A stretch of 64,000 nucleotides of DNA from Hirsutella rhossiliensis (taxonomy: Eukaryota; Ascomycota; Sordariomycetes; Hypocreales; Ophiocordycipitaceae): NCBI RefSeq assembly GCF_020360975.1, contig NW_025408671.1, forward strand, positions 3,348,001-3,412,000. The letters run 5' to 3'. The position numbers were made by a program, and so were the translations under genes. Below are positions 34,326 to 47,100 of the stretch, piece after piece. The notes under the pieces are model-generated. The model did not search any database. It saw only the letters and a list, made by a program, of their open reading frames with translations, and had not been told where the DNA came from. The stretch's first letter is position 1, and each line of letters opens with the position of its first letter.

Positions 34326-36122
34326 ATGGGACAGGAGACTGGATCGGCGGGCGACGAGCATCCGCCTCCGTTGCCCCCCCGAACGACCACGGCGGCTTCG
34401 GCAGACTCGAGGGCTCTACTGGCACAGGCCACGACGGCCATCAGCCCTGTGGATATCCAGACGCTCTCGTTCCCTGATGGCTCCCGCGGCACCTTTTCAG
34501 TCGCGGGGCCGAGGTCCGTTTCCACGCCCATTGGCAGCGGCAACGGCTCCCCCAGCTTGAAGGCGAGCGTCTCCGGGGGCGAGGGCGGTGACGATGCCGT
34601 CAGCGTCACGAGTTTCGCGCCGACCATGCGCCCGGCCGGAGACCTTGCCAGTCTCCTCGCTGGAAACTTCAATCGGAAGAGCCCCGCCTGGACCCTGCTC
34701 CGGTCGCAGTCGGCCTCGGTCCAGCCGTTTGAGAGGGACCGGACGGGGCTTCAGGACCGCCTCGCCGAGTTTCCGCAAGAGTTTGAGCCCTTGCCAGACG
34801 AAGTTGACGAGCAATTCGATGACGACGACCGCCTGGCCATGTGGAAGTCCAAGTTGAAGCATTACATGATCCTTTCGTCTGCGGGGAAGCCCGTGTGGAG
34901 CCGGCATGGGGATCTCAGCCTCATCAACTCTTCCATAGGAGTCGTGCAAACCATAATATCGTTTTACGAGGGCTCCAAGAGCCCGCTGCAGGGCTTCACT
35001 GCCGGAGACACGCGGTTCATCGTGTCGACCCAAGGGCCACTCTACTTTATAGCCATAAGTAAGCTCGGAGAGAGCGACTCGCAACTACGGGCACAGCTCG
35101 AGGCCCTCTACATGCAGATCTTGTCGACGCTGACTCTGCCGACGCTGCGAAACATATTCATTAACCGGCCATCCACCGACCTCCGCAAACCGCTGCAAGG
35201 AACCGAATCGCTACTTTCCTCTTTGGCGGACAACTTCACCATGGGCTCGGCCTCGGCGCTGCTGCGATCCTTGGAGTGTTTGAAGCTCCCCAAGTCGGAG
35301 AGGCACACGATCAACAACACGTTTCTGAAGCTGCGGGCCAGCAAGCTTCTCTACGGGCTGATTGTGGCCGGAGGCAAACTCGTCAGCGTCATACGCCCGC
35401 GACGCCACTCGCTGCACCCCAGTGACCTACAGCTCATCTTCAACATGCTGTTCGAGTCGGACGGCATCAAGGGCGGCGGCGGCGAGAACTGGATACCCAT
35501 CTGCCTCCCCGCCTTCAACAACCAAGGCTACCTGTACATGTACGTCAGCTTCTTCGAGGGAGTGTCGGGGGAACAAGCCCGTGCGCCGGCCGCCAGCCAG
35601 GGCCAATCGGCCGAGACGGAAATTGCCATGGTCCTCATCAGCGCCGATCGAGAGAGCTTCTACGGCCTCAAGCAGATGCGTGACGACGTCGCACAGCAGC
35701 TTGCAAAGAACGGCAGCCTGGCCAGCATCAGGAAGGCAGCGCGGGCGGGCCGCCCCAGCGTGTCCCAAGTCGCACCGGGGAGCCAGATCAGCCATTTCTT
35801 GTATAAGTCGCGAGCAAATGTGCAGTTCTGCATGGCCTCGCTGCAGCCTTGGTTTGTCGGCGTGGTGAAACGGCGGAGACTGATGACGCTGTATCACGAG
35901 CTCCACGCATCGGCTCACGCCAAGCACGCGCATCTCAAGGTGATGCACTGCGCCAGCGAAGAGGCGACGTCGCTGGCCTGGGTCACGCCCGTCTTCGAGT
36001 TTTACTGCGTGGGCGGACCCAACCTGTCGAGAGAGTCGATGTCACAGGGCGCAAATAAGATTATCCAGTGGGCCAAGAAGGAGGAACAACGACTCTTCAT
36101 CATCGGAGGCGGTGTATTCTGA
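34326..36122 (+). CDS. MON1: vacuolar fusion protein MON1
   Basis: A single exon of 598 aa. The first ~165 residues are Ser/Thr/Pro/Gly-rich and probably disordered. The conserved core then starts with [20 protein letters not shown] and [20 protein letters not shown], the first longin domain. It continues with [40 protein letters not shown] and the C-terminal [23 protein letters not shown]1 pairs with CCZ1 as the exchange factor for Rab7/Ypt7, which drives Rab5-to-Rab7 conversion and late endosome, vacuole and autophagosome fusion. The ATG at 34326 is chosen; a TTG two codons earlier is only a frame extension. No intron is evident. Confidence 0.96.
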   Translation: MGQETGSAGDEHPPPLPPRTTTAASADSRALLAQATTAISPVDIQTLSFPDGSRGTFSVAGPRSVSTPIGSGNGSPSLKASVSGGEGGDDAVSVTSFAPTMRPAGDLASLLAGNFNRKSPAWTLLRSQSASVQPFERDRTGLQDRLAEFPQEFEPLPDEVDEQFDDDDRLAMWKSKLKHYMILSSAGKPVWSRHGDLSLINSSIGVVQTIISFYEGSKSPLQGFTAGDTRFIVSTQGPLYFIAISKLGESDSQLRAQLEALYMQILSTLTLPTLRNIFINRPSTDLRKPLQGTESLLSSLADNFTMGSASALLRSLECLKLPKSERHTINNTFLKLRASKLLYGLIVAGGKLVSVIRPRRHSLHPSDLQLIFNMLFESDGIKGGGGENWIPICLPAFNNQGYLYMYVSFFEGVSGEQARAPAASQGQSAETEIAMVLISADRESFYGLKQMRDDVAQQLAKNGSLASIRKAARAGRPSVSQVAPGSQISHFLYKSRANVQFCMASLQPWFVGVVKRRRLMTLYHELHASAHAKHAHLKVMHCASEEATSLAWVTPVFEFYCVGGPNLSRESMSQGANKIIQWAKKEEQRLFIIGGGVF

Positions 36123-36343
36123 GTGCAGGAGCCACTTGTTTTGGGTATTATGATTAGGTTCAGGCACGCTGGCCGGTGGCATAAGTACATGTGTGACTTT
36201 GCTCAACGCCGATATCCAATGGCGAGGCACAAGTCAGTACGGGCATTGCAATCATTAATGAGCCAGGCCACAGGTGCCAGTCATTGGGCCGTGTGCTAAT
36301 GAGTTGACTCGTCCTCCTTGGCCGCAACGACAGGCCGCCGACC

Positions 36344-36868
36344 CTAGTCAGGGCTTGGTGCAGTGCCGGCATCGGCCTTTTGTGACGCCGAGGCCGGGCG
36401 GGTACTGGGGGCTTTGGATTGACGACGCTGATGGCGGGGCGAGTCCGTTTCATCTGGTTGCTCGGGGCCCTTGCGTGTGAAGGGGAATGATTTCCTGGCC
36501 CAGTCGCGGATCCTGTCGTTGACGCTGGATGCCTTGGCGGGCTCGGACGGAGGCAAGGTATCCCGGCGCAGCTGGTGCGGGGATGGCGACTGGAGGCGGG
36601 CCTTGGGCGGCGTGCTGTTGGTGGCAGGGCCTTGGCGCTTGTGGTCGGCGTCGTGGCTATGGCGACTATTCGACGAGGGGTAGCTGTCACTGAAGTCGGT
36701 GGCGAGGGTCGTCCTCGAGGCGTTCATGATGGCCTCTGAGAAGGGGGCATCGAAATCTTCGTGGAAGCGAGGGCTGCGAGGACTCGACACGGAGGGACGG
36801 TGGGTGTCGGCATCTGGCTGCTCTCTGGCGGGAATGGAGAGGCGGAAATCCGGTTTCCGGGACGCCAT
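36344..36868 (-). CDS. small Ser/Pro/Arg-rich hypothetical protein
   Basis: A 174-aa open frame starts at an ATG in strong context (GCCGCCATGG). A second ATG four codons upstream (36880) is possible. A TATATA element lies about 70 bp upstream. The product is polar, with SVSSPRSPRFHEDFDAPFSE and later IRDWARKSFPFTRKG, which could be a short amphipathic or membrane-binding helix. It has no transmembrane segment and no domain I recognise. Its coding nature is supported by the single long frame with promoter-like upstream sequence and its convergent position behind MON1 (221 bp between stops). I have no functional assignment. Confidence 0.6.
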   Translation of the reverse strand: MASRKPDFRLSIPAREQPDADTHRPSVSSPRSPRFHEDFDAPFSEAIMNASRTTLATDFSDSYPSSNSRHSHDADHKRQGPATNSTPPKARLQSPSPHQLRRDTLPPSEPAKASSVNDRIRDWARKSFPFTRKGPEQPDETDSPRHQRRQSKAPSTRPASASQKADAGTAPSPD

Positions 36869-36935
36869 GGCGGCGGGCAAAGCTGATTGTTCTGAGGCGC
36901 GCGGCGCCGCTGGGAGTTTTGAGGTCGATGACGCC

Positions 36936-36942
36936 TATATAT
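36936..36942 (-). promoter_or_regulatory. possible TATA box
   Basis: A TATATA element on the minus strand lies about 70 bp before the start codon of the small hypothetical gene at 36344-36868. Confidence 0.45.
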
Positions 36943-39525
36943 CTAGAGGCAGGTCGCGGCGGGGTTCTCGGCCAGTGGATGGTACCTTGGTGCGCGGCGA
37001 GAGGTGGACGAGAGCCGAGAAGAGAAGCCGAGGAGGACAGAGAGGCAGGAGGGAGGAGAAGGAGTTGGAGTGAGAAGAAGACGGGAGGCTTTGATTAGAA
37101 ACGACGGGTGTAGGGGGAGGGGAGGGGGAGCAGGAAAGTTTAAGAGAAAAAGAAGGAAGAAAGAGGCGCAGGATCAATTACACAAGGAGGGACAAAGGAT
37201 GCAAAGGAAATAAATTGTGCAAGGGGGGAAAGGTGCAGAAAATTTAAATATTCTCATACAGCACCCGAGGCAGTCATCAGTCTCTGAAAATTCGTTGAAT
37301 TTTTTGTCCCCTCGTCACCGGACATTGGGCGGGCGGGATGCAGAGGCTGGCAGGACCCTTGAATCGACCCACGGCAGCCCCTGACTAGTGCATTTCTTTC
37401 CGGATTCTTCGCAGGAAGTGGATTTTGCGGGGACAGAAAAGGCGGGCCCGGGCACATGCATGCCAAGGCCAAGCCACGCCAGTCGCCGGGCAGCAGCCTT
37501 TTATCCACTTGCAGCTCATTCTTCACTCCATTATTGGGCCCGGGACGTCTGTACAAAGGTCGGAGATTGCCATGGAGTCTTTTTCTCGCAGTCTGCATGC
37601 TTTTAAAGTTGGCTCTGGCCGGGGCCCATTCATTGTCCCTTGCCATGTTGTATGTATAAGTACCTACCTAGATACAGTACCTACCATAAACACATTGTAA
37701 TGCATGCGTGCATTGCTAGGCAGGTATGTATACCTACCTAGGTACCTAGGCACTTTGTACAGAGGTACGTACCTAGGTACCTTAAGGTGAGGTAGGTAGG
37801 TAGGTACCCACTGCGCCCTTGGTCAAGCTTTTGCAGCATGCACTCGGGGTTTGCTCAAGATACCGTGCACAGTACGGACACATGAGAACTCGAGAGCCCG
37901 GGGTCAAAAGACGGGGCGAGGGTCACAGGACTCCGGGGCCGCCAGCGTGTCACTGCACGTCTGCAGGCGACCTGTTGCGTCTCCTCCCCATGCATGGTGC
38001 TACGAATGGCGACAGAGGCACAGCCTGGGGTTTGCCACACCCATCCATCTCCGGAATGCCTCAACCGGGCAGATGCAGGGGCCCATCTCAATCGAACACG
38101 TCTGTATTACTGTGCATATACTCCGTATATGTCGAGGTGAAGGCAAAAGACAGCGGATGACGCACAGCAAGGCAAAAAATTATATGCGAGCGCACACGAT
38201 ACATGCTCCACGCCTGCATACCTGGCTGACGAGACGACTGAGTTGCAAGGCCGATAGGTTCAACGACGCGCTGTTACTCTCGTATGTTTCCCAGGCGATT
38301 GGATGCTTTCTGTTGGCTCAAACCTTGCACCGAGACTTCAACCATGGAGAGCAGCAGGCCGTCAAGGATGACAGGACGCAGGCTTGCATTCTTGCACACG
38401 AGGCCATTCACGACATCTTTGTGTCTCGAGAGCTGACAACGACCACACGTCCACAATCGCTCACCGACCGCGGTCCAGAATGCCACGGGAGAACCATGCT
38501 CTGCCAAAATATCAAGTCAGCCGCTGAGCAAGACTTTCGATCCCATACCGCCAATAGCAGCAACCCGTAGCTTTGAATGGCCCCATCTTCGACCGAGAAG
38601 GTGGGTTGCTTCAAGCATACCCGTGTCCGTGCACGAACTCGGCAGCACCCGCTCTAGTGGAACCGCCCAGGTGCAAGGCTGCCGTAACCAGCCTATACAT
38701 GAAGCGATGACCCTCGGCCTTGCACGTTGACGGCCGGGCAAGCAAGACCAAAGGCACAGTCAACAGCTCCCAATCGGCTTCGTTCAGCACCTCGGCCAAG
38801 ATTGGGAGGGGCAATGACAGCCGCCACTGCCGCCCAAGGGGTCTCTCGCCAACAGGCACCTGCCAGCCAGCCTTGGTCGCTGTCAGTGCCTGCCTGCCTA
38901 GCCATTCTACTCCTGACCGCCAGCAAGTTCGCTTCTTCTCCTCCCCTCCCCCACTCGCTCCTCTCTTGCTCGCTTCCACCCTCGCCCTCTGACACTCTGG
39001 CCCGCTAGCCGAGTGCAGCAACTCGAGACGAGCTTCTAGAAGCCAGCATGTTGGAGCCCGCGCCGTCGCCTCTACTCACGTGCCGTGCCCGTGGAGGAAG
39101 GCGTTGCGCATAGCCTTGCTCGCCGTTTCCACTCCTCGCTCGAGGGCATCCGCAACGCATCGCTACCCGTCCGCCACCCTCGTCGCTGTTTCCCTCGCAG
39201 CTCATCGAGCGGCAGTCATGGCTCGCCTCCGATGCCGTCGGGCCTGGCCACCGCCCATCTCCCTCATCCAGCCATCAGTGTCCCCGGGATGCCTCCCAGC
39301 AACTGGTGGCCGTGACATCTCGCTCTCCAGCTGGTCTCCAGCACTTCGATCCAGGCGCCGCCGTCATCGTCTTGGCCTTGTCCATTCCCTGCCCGTCTTC
39401 TTCTTTGTCTTGTGGTTTTGCTCTTCGAGCCCTCTCCGTATTACTTTTCTTCCATTTTAAAGCTCCCTTCCCTTGCCTCTCATCTTCATCCATCAAGTAG
39501 CAAAGGGGGGGAAATCCAGCCCAAC
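36943..39525. other. intergenic between two divergent hypothetical genes
   Basis: No gene is recognisable in this 2.6-kb stretch. Minus-strand leader sequence near 37000-37200 is purine-rich on the plus strand. The right end (about 38900-39525) is CT-rich and looks like a long 5' leader of the 1033-aa gene. The 239-codon plus frame at 37851-38570 has no motifs and is not called. Confidence 0.5.
37660..37806. repeat. TACCTA / TAGGTA word cluster
   Basis: Dense, partly palindromic repeats of TACCTACCTA, TAGGTACC and GGTAGGTAGG fill about 150 bp between two genes. The same words recur in other gaps of this window (about 400-500, 580-660, 43390-43630 and 58970-59060). Confidence 0.8.
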
Positions 39526-42500
39526 ATGGATATCGCCCAAACTCGGCAGAGATCGGCCAGCCACAGCTCCCTCCACCACTCGTACAAAGCCCACGGCCGT
39601 CACACCACGGCCAGCTCGACGACCCGCCCTCCTTCTCGACGACGACCGCTGCGCAGTGTCAACGAAAACGCGACGCTGCTCCGCTCTCCTGGGCCCTTGG
39701 AGAGCATGCTCAAGACGACCACCGAGACGGGAGATATCGGAATCTTCTCCATCAAGGCCGGCCCCTCCTCTTCGGCCTATCGTCAACCCCATCCGCCACG
39801 GCCATATCCCTCGGATGCCCGTCTCCTCCCCTCGCAGCATGCCAAGTCGCAAGACAACAAACACGGTCAGGAGGAACAAGTGCTTCTTCGCTCCTACCGG
39901 GACACCACCTCGGAGATCATCTCTCTATACGGATCGGACAACCAGCAATACTGGCTGAGATCCGCTTCTCCCACGCTCGATGACGGCCACCGGTCCTACT
40001 CTTTGACCACATGCAGCTCCCGGCAGATTCCTTCTCAAAAGTCCTCGGGCACACTTCAGAGCCATTCGAGCAGCGGCGGCGGCGGCAGCTTGCAGCGTCC
40101 TCGCTCCCCATTCCCTTACCCAACTCGCTTGAAGCGTCTTGGCGTCCGTCCTGCGTCGCCAGCCCTTGCCGAGAATGGAGGCATCGACTACAGCAGAATG
40201 GTTGAGCTTGATCGGGTTTCTCAGGTAGGCATCAAAGGGGCTCGATCCGCTGTGGCCAAGGACGAGGGCTTACCGCTTTGCAGAGAACCATCCATGGGTC
40301 CTACAAGCCAACATTCGCACATGGTGCTAGACGCCCGCCGCCTCTTTCCCTGCGTGCCGACGCCAACAGGTCCACGGCTTCGTTGCCCTCGAGGGCTTCC
40401 CCCGGGCCGTGTCACTTCGGTCCGGGTCCCGGCCCTGCTCGGACGCCGAGTTCATCCCTCTCTGGGATGTCGAGGCCGTATGAGCGCAACCAGGGCAGCT
40501 CCACCGATCAGAGTGTGCGTTCGGCCAGCTTGACGTCCATTGTCGAAATGTACCAGAGACCCATGACGGCCAGCAGCGCCGTCCCTGCTCTTCGCCCTGG
40601 AGGCTCTTTCTACTACGACTATAGTGAAGAATTTGAAAAGCCGGCCCCGCTACTCCCAAAGACGGAGCCCCAGGTTCCCATCTGCCCCATCCCTCAGAGG
40701 GCTGGAGGCAACAGTCGGCCCATGGTGTTGCGAGATGACACACAGGTCCACCTAGACGCCGTCTCACCCAGCATAGACACAGATGGCGCCCTGACTTCGC
40801 AGGACGAGCAGCAAGGTATGTGCTTGTTCCGTCTGACCAGTGTGAAGATGTCTGCTGAGTCGCCCAAAGACTTGCCAATGTCGATTGAAAGAGCCCTCTC
40901 AGAAGCAAATCGTCGACACAGTGGCGAGCAGTCCGCTCGCAGCATTGACGACGTCTTGAATGGCGCAGTCGAGCATCCGAGCCCCGACGAGCATCCGGCC
41001 CATGGCGAGAATGCGAATGAGTCTGGTCTGGCTATGCTTGTGTCCAAGCAGGGGAATTCGCAATCCTCGCCATCGCTCAGTGAGCCGCGCGTGACCAAGT
41101 TGCATGTTTACGCCACTCCGTCAAAGGTCGACGACACGCCGGACCTGGAGAGGCCTTCGTCCATACGAGATGCCTGGCGTCTTTCCAAGTCCCCAGGGGC
41201 CGCGCCAGATCTCTCGGAGTCACTGCAGGACAAACGTGCCTCGCAGTCCAGTTTGATCAAGCTGCGGTGCACACTTGATCCCGCACTGTCGGAGTTTGCC
41301 TCTCTCTTCTCGTCTTTCGACCGCTTGACGAAGGCATCGTTGCCCCGGAGCGGAGAGGATGTGACGATCAGTGACGAGCATTGCCCCTTGCCACTGGAAG
41401 ACGAGGAAGAAGTTGAAGATTATGGCTATCCGAAGCGACTCGGTCGACGGCCATCACTCCACTTGTTCAACGTGGTTGCCGCCGAGAGCAACGCACAGAA
41501 AAGACGGCATCGCCGGAATGCCGCGGCGCTGCGGATCAATACGGTCGGTCTGAACGACTCGGAGAAGAATCGACAAAAACTATCCCCGCCAAAGGAGGAA
41601 GTGACTATACTCTCGCCGGAGCCGATCTCGCCTGTTCGTCAGCTGAGGGTCAAGAACAGTATCCCCCAGCTGATGAAGGCTTTGCCGCCACTGCCGAGTG
41701 AAGCAGCCGGTGCGTACGGCCCCTTGGATTTGCCGGGAGTTGCGGAGCCTCCCGCGCCTTGTGCTCCAAAGGGGCTTTGTTTGACAGAGGAGGCGTGTCG
41801 CGAGGGAGGCAGCCTTTCGGAAAAAGCTTCATTGTCTTCCCCTCCCAATGTGGACGGGGCTCAGGAGGCGAGCCCCCCGAAGCGCAAGATTTTGGAGGGA
41901 ATAGCCCCTTCGCCGAGCGGGATTTCCGGCGTAGGCAGCCATTTCAGGAGCTCCGAAAGGGAGCGGCCAGACGGTTTGCAGCAAAAGGCAAACCAAGGAG
42001 CCAAACCAAGGCTGAAGCTCAAGCTATCGCGCACTCAGCTCGGTCGGACGCGATCTGGCATCGGTAGCAAGGCTCTTCGGACGAACCGTCTGAAACAGTG
42101 CAATTCGTTGGCAGACTTGGCTGTGCGCTCGCAAAGGGACGCAGGTGCCGATCAGACCTTTGCCCGGGATGAGATGCAACAGAGGCCAAGGTCGGCGGCG
42201 AGCGACGGCGCCTGGGCGTCACGGGAAGAAAATGTGGATGAGCCGGAGCCTTCGCCTCAGCTGTCGGATCAATTCAACATACCCTATCCGCCGTCTCCCG
42301 AAAAGGCGGATGGGCCTCGTCGACCAAGCACCTCGACGAACAAGGCGACGCTGAGCGAGATGCACAGCTTTACCTCGGATGCGCACTCTGCTGCAGAGCA
42401 CCGAGGACTGCGACAGAAGCTGTCCATGTTTAGGCTCCGCATCACCGGGGGACTTGCAGCTGAGACATGCAAGGAAGCCGAAAGCGCGCCGGCGGTCGAC

Positions 42501-42686
42501 AGCAAGGGCCTTACTGCCAATCACGGGCCAGAGGCTGAGGCGAGCGGCCAGTCCAAGGGACGAGCCATTTCGACGCGGTCCGAGAGGATGGGGGGACGGA
42601 TGAGGAGATGGGCTAGCGATGCGAAGCAAGCTGTGCGCTCATACGTGAGGAGAACTTTGGATCGATCGTCACGGCTGAGCGACTGA
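39526..42686 (+). CDS. large disordered hypothetical protein, 1033 aa
   Basis: Two exons (39526-40224 and 40284-42686) join through a 59-bp GTAGGC...TTGCAG intron at DRVSQ-RTIHGSYKP, which keeps a 1034-codon frame. The product is Ser/Pro/Arg-rich with no transmembrane segment or enzyme motif. Segments that look conserved rather than random are TSEIISLYGSDN, SIVEMYQRPMT with GGSFYYDYSEEFEKP, TLDPALSEFASLFSSFDRLT and the C-terminal RMRRWASDAKQAVRSYVRRT, which may be an amphipathic helix. I believe it belongs to a filamentous-fungal family without known function, but cannot name it. A GTATGT at 40816 could be the donor of a further small intron; the frame is open without it. Confidence 0.8.
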
Positions 42687-44115
42687 TTGGAAGAGGGCCC
42701 CTTGGGCAAGGACCGCTTTGATGCCTGGATTTGCTGAAGCTGGTTGGGACTGCAGTCGGTGGCTTATTTTGAACATGAAGTTGGACTGGCCGCACAGGTT
42801 GGGTTTCATGGTCTTGGACTCGAGGAGGCAAAGGGGTTCCATAGGAGCATTATCTGGCGTGTACTTAGCTGCCGGCAAGGCCAGGGTTATGAGCAAGCAT
42901 CGATAGTAGCTCTTTGTACGAGATGAAAGAGGGGAGGAAGTGGGAGATGACGAGGATGGTTGGGCGGGAAGCCGAGCGTTTCTAGGACCTTATGGAAAGT
43001 TAATCAAGAGTCAATTGTCGAGACAGGCGCACGTCGAGATGGCCTGGTTAGCTGTCGGGAGAGAGGAGGCTGCGGCGGTGGCAACCAGTGGAAGTGGCCG
43101 GGACGTCGGCTGACGATGGCGGGCGATGTTCGGAGGGCCGACCGGGGCCGGACATGCGAGGTGCAGTGCAGGACAGGTGGCGTGTCGAGGTCAGGGAGCG
43201 CGAGCGGCGATGGGATGACGGCCACGCGGCATGTTGATGTCAGCTCTGCTCGTGCGTCGGGCTTGTGCTCAGCCTCGTTCGGGGCCTCTCCGAGACGGGG
43301 AGGAATGGCTATCATGGTGAGTGAGGGCGGGTGTCTGTGAAGCACGTTGGCTTGGCCGGTGTTGATGCTGGGCCAGTGATGGGAATGCAAATACTGTACG
43401 TACTCCGAGGGGGTCACTTCCACGTTGGTGGACCCAGGATCGTTGGAATGTAGGTACCCAGTACCTGTACCCACTGTAGACGGCAGATCAAAATCTAAAA
43501 ATAGGCCTGGGTGGGAAGACTGAGGGAATGTGAATGTGAATCAGCGCAGCCGAGGCAGGCAGGCAGCTGATGAAGCACTTGCAGGTACTGTACAGAATAC
43601 GAAGTAGCGAGGCCCTGTATTACACTGTACAGTGGCTTTAGGGGGAGCACCGGGCCGAATTGAGAGCCCCAGAGCAGTTTTGCAGTTTTGGAAGGGGTTC
43701 AAGGATGGCACGCAGAGATGCCGTACAATTGTGGTAGAGATGGAGAGAGAAAAAAAGAGAGAGGGGGGGAGAGAGAGGGAGAGGGCAAAATTCTTGAGAG
43801 TTGCTCGCCCGCCCCTCTTTCCCTACGTCACATGGGGCTGCTCAGACGCTCACCCGCCGCTCCACCAAACGGGCTCCGCCTCTACAGCCACCGTTCGTAC
43901 GGCCCCTCTTCAGCAGCAAGTCCTCCCTCCACGGTTGGGAGGAGAAAAAAAAGCACAAGGCCCCCCCTGCTTGCTTTGCGCAAAACTTTCGAGCCGCCCT
44001 TTAGCCAACACCTGCTTGCGGTTGAACGACGCTCAATCCGTTTCATCACCCTTTTCCACCTTTCTCTGACATGGCATCAACGTCGTTGGCCGGCTCCTCG
44101 AGGTGAAAGCTCGCC
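42687..44115. other. intergenic, 1.4 kb
   Basis: This is the 3' flank of the disordered-protein gene and the promoter and leader of the F-box gene. TAGGTACC/GTACAG words occur at about 43390-43470 and 43580-43635, and GA-rich sequence at 43740-43790. No gene is seen. Confidence 0.5.
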
Positions 44116-47100
44116 ATGGAAGCCGACATCTCTCGTGGCTCTACGCGTCACAAGACAGCGTCGACTCATCTGACCTCCGGTCCCTTTGCCCGGCTGCCCG
44201 ACGAGATCATCGAACAGTAATGCCGCCCGGCCCCCCCCCTCTTCTCGTTACTCCTCAAGGCCCCCGGCTAACAGACGGCGATAGGATTCTTCTGGCCACG
44301 GATCCCAACGGCTTCGCCTCCCTCGTCGTCCTCAATTCCAAGTGGCGCGCCGTCTCCCAAAGATCGCACCTCTATCTCCATCACCTGGCCCATTGCCCAT
44401 CGTACCTCTCGAGCCATGCAGGCCGCATCCCTCCCGACCATGAGCAATTGTCCCGCCTGCGACGCCTGTTCGCTCGCGAGGTCAAGCGCAGCCTCTTCGA
44501 CTCGTATCTGCGGCCCAGGAAAACGATAGTCAAGCTCGTCTCCAATTCAATCAGCTCCTCCTCCTGCCCCGGCGGCGAGGGCATGCGGTTCGGCGCCTCC
44601 CTCAGCGGTCACCACCTCCTTGCCTACAACTCGTCGAGGATATACGTCATCGATGTCCGTGGCGACGACTTGCAGGTCAAGAGACAGCTCAAGATTCTGC
44701 GCCGCCCCGTCTCGGCTTGCGTCACCGACGACGCCACCCTCCTCGCTGTCCTCTCCACCGAGGTGCAGGTCGACCTCTACGACTTGCAGAGCTCGCCCCC
44801 GAAGCGCAAGCGATCTTTGATCCTCGACAACTGCCCTCGCACCATCGCCCTCTCCTCCTGCGGCTCAGTCCTTGCCGCCGCCTACGAAGGGGGCATCCAA
44901 GTCTCCTCCCTCGATCCCGGCGCTCTCCCAACCGACAGGAGGGCCGTCAAGTGCGATGCCGTCGATGCCTTGGCTTTTTCCCCAGACGGCACCCAGATAC
45001 TCGGCACCACGACAGATTCCTCCTCCCCGAGCACCGTCGTCCTCACCGCGCCCTACTACGACCCCGGCAGCCAGCCCGCCGACAGTAACCTCGCCGCAAT
45101 GTGGACCACGTCCATCCTCTTCCCCAATACCAGCCGAGACTGCAGCCACGCCATACTGCTACCGCGGGACGGGGACCACGGAGAGCTGGAGTGGACTTTT
45201 ACCTACGACCGCAGCTTCGAGACCTTTCGTGCTGTTCGCCTCGACGATTTGCGCAATGGCACTACTTACTTTACCGGGCCGCTTCCCAAACCGAACTCGC
45301 CCTCCAAACTCTTGCCCTGCACCCTCCCGGCCTCGGCCCCCCACGGAGAGCTGGTCGCGGCAGGATTCCGGGGCAACGAGGTCTGGATCTACGGAGTTCC
45401 CGGGGATCTAGAAGCTATTCCCGAGACCGCGGCGACCCACGATAGCCCACCGGATCCTTCGGCGATTGGGCGACACGGCGGTCTTCAAGCCGGCCTCTCC
45501 CGTCATGCCTCGTCAGCCAGGGCCCAGGACGGCGACAATGAAAGGGTCCCGCAGTGGCAGCTGATTTGCGACAAACAGAGAAACAATTTTGTGACTGGAT
45601 GTAAAATCGCGGAGCTCGCTGGCGTGAGCAACGTCAAGTGGGTTACGGGCTTCGCTGGCTCGACGTCTAGGGAGCGACTCCTCGTCACCGCCCGGGGAGT
45701 CTCGGGCCCGCGGCTCGCCACCGAAGAGGAGGACATCGATTTTGTGGACGGTGGTCGCATCGCCCTCGTTGACTTTGACTACAGTCTCGTCGACGGAGAG
45801 GAGAGCGAGGTGGTCATCGAGGTCGGCGCCGACGAGGCCGAGGTGCTCGAGGAGGAAACTCGCGACATTGCGGCTGAGGTGGCAATTGTACGGCGGAGGA
45901 CAGTCGCACAGCGGCAAGGAGGCCCCAAAGCTACACTGCGGCATGCCGCGACAACCGCAACCCTCGAGCCGCCGATACCTTCTCTAAATCCAGCCGGCGA
46001 CATCGGCGACGACCCTTTAGTCCCCAGGATCATGGGGAAGAACCCGGCGATCCGTCGCCTCCAGACCTCAGCTGGTTCAGCTGACAGTAGCGACGAAGTG
46101 TCCATGGACGAACTCGAGGCGTTGGACATACCGTACGAGCACGCCAGTCCTCGCTCCGGGACCACCCTACGCCGCGCTGCCACGGCCGCCGCCGCCAACC
46201 GAAGGCTGAACCCGCGAACGGCCGATGGCCGCCCCATCGAGTATCGCCGCGCCGACGGGCGGGCAGAGCATCCGCACGAGAGCGACGCCGACAACTGGGT
46301 TCCCCCTCCTCCGCCGTACCAGAAGGAGGATCCTGGCGATCTGCCGGCCTTTTTGCGCGGGCCTTCGGTGCCACCACCAACGGGGCCGTTCATGCCGCCG
46401 CTGCCCCCTTTTCCGTTGCACGATGGTCGCCTTCCTGCGTCGTTCTCGCCGGCCGGCCAAGGCGCCGAGGCGGAGTCTAGTCGTGGTCAACGCCGCCGGT
46501 CTCATCCCCGACTGGCGAGCGCTTCTACCACCTCGAGTGGGTATCGGAACGAGGATCCCCCGCGGCCAACATCAAGCCCCTCTATTCACTCAGAGCACAT
46601 GGACTTCGACGACATTTACGACGTCTCTCCCCCGGACAGCCCTCGCCTCTCCGCATACATATGTGAGAGCCATCAGCCGCCGGGCTCCGCGGGCGCGCCG
46701 TCAGAGTCTTTGGCGTCCTCGTCGGCTGATGCGCCACCGGCATTTGCACGACCTGCTGCGTCCTCGACATGGCCAACGACTGGCAGCAATTCTGACCAGG
46801 GCCGTGTGCCGATATCGCTGGTCAACGTACATCATGTCTCTCTTTCCCACTCGATGCCAGCGAGCGCCACGGAGCCGTCGCCCAGGCGGCCGTCCAACGC
46901 CCAGACTTGGCCGCTGCCGACAACGCCGGAAGATGTAGTAGCAGTATCGGCACAGGCGGTGACGGGCCATACCCCCTCGACGGCTCCGTCATCCGGCCTT
47001 GCGAGCAACGACCTAGCGATTCTTCCTCCTCCGCCTAGCCTCGAGCAATTGGCGAGCTTAAATCGCAGGTCCAGCTTGGGCAATCCTCGCCGCCTTTCAG

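Noticed and set aside
37851..38570. 239-codon plus-strand open frame
   Set aside because: No motif; Cys, His and Arg scattered as in a chance frame; the sequence matches the character of surrounding non-coding DNA.
40816..40860. GTATGT donor inside exon 2 of the 1033-aa gene
   Set aside because: No acceptor at a normal intron distance that keeps frame and has a clear pyrimidine tract; the open reading continues without it.
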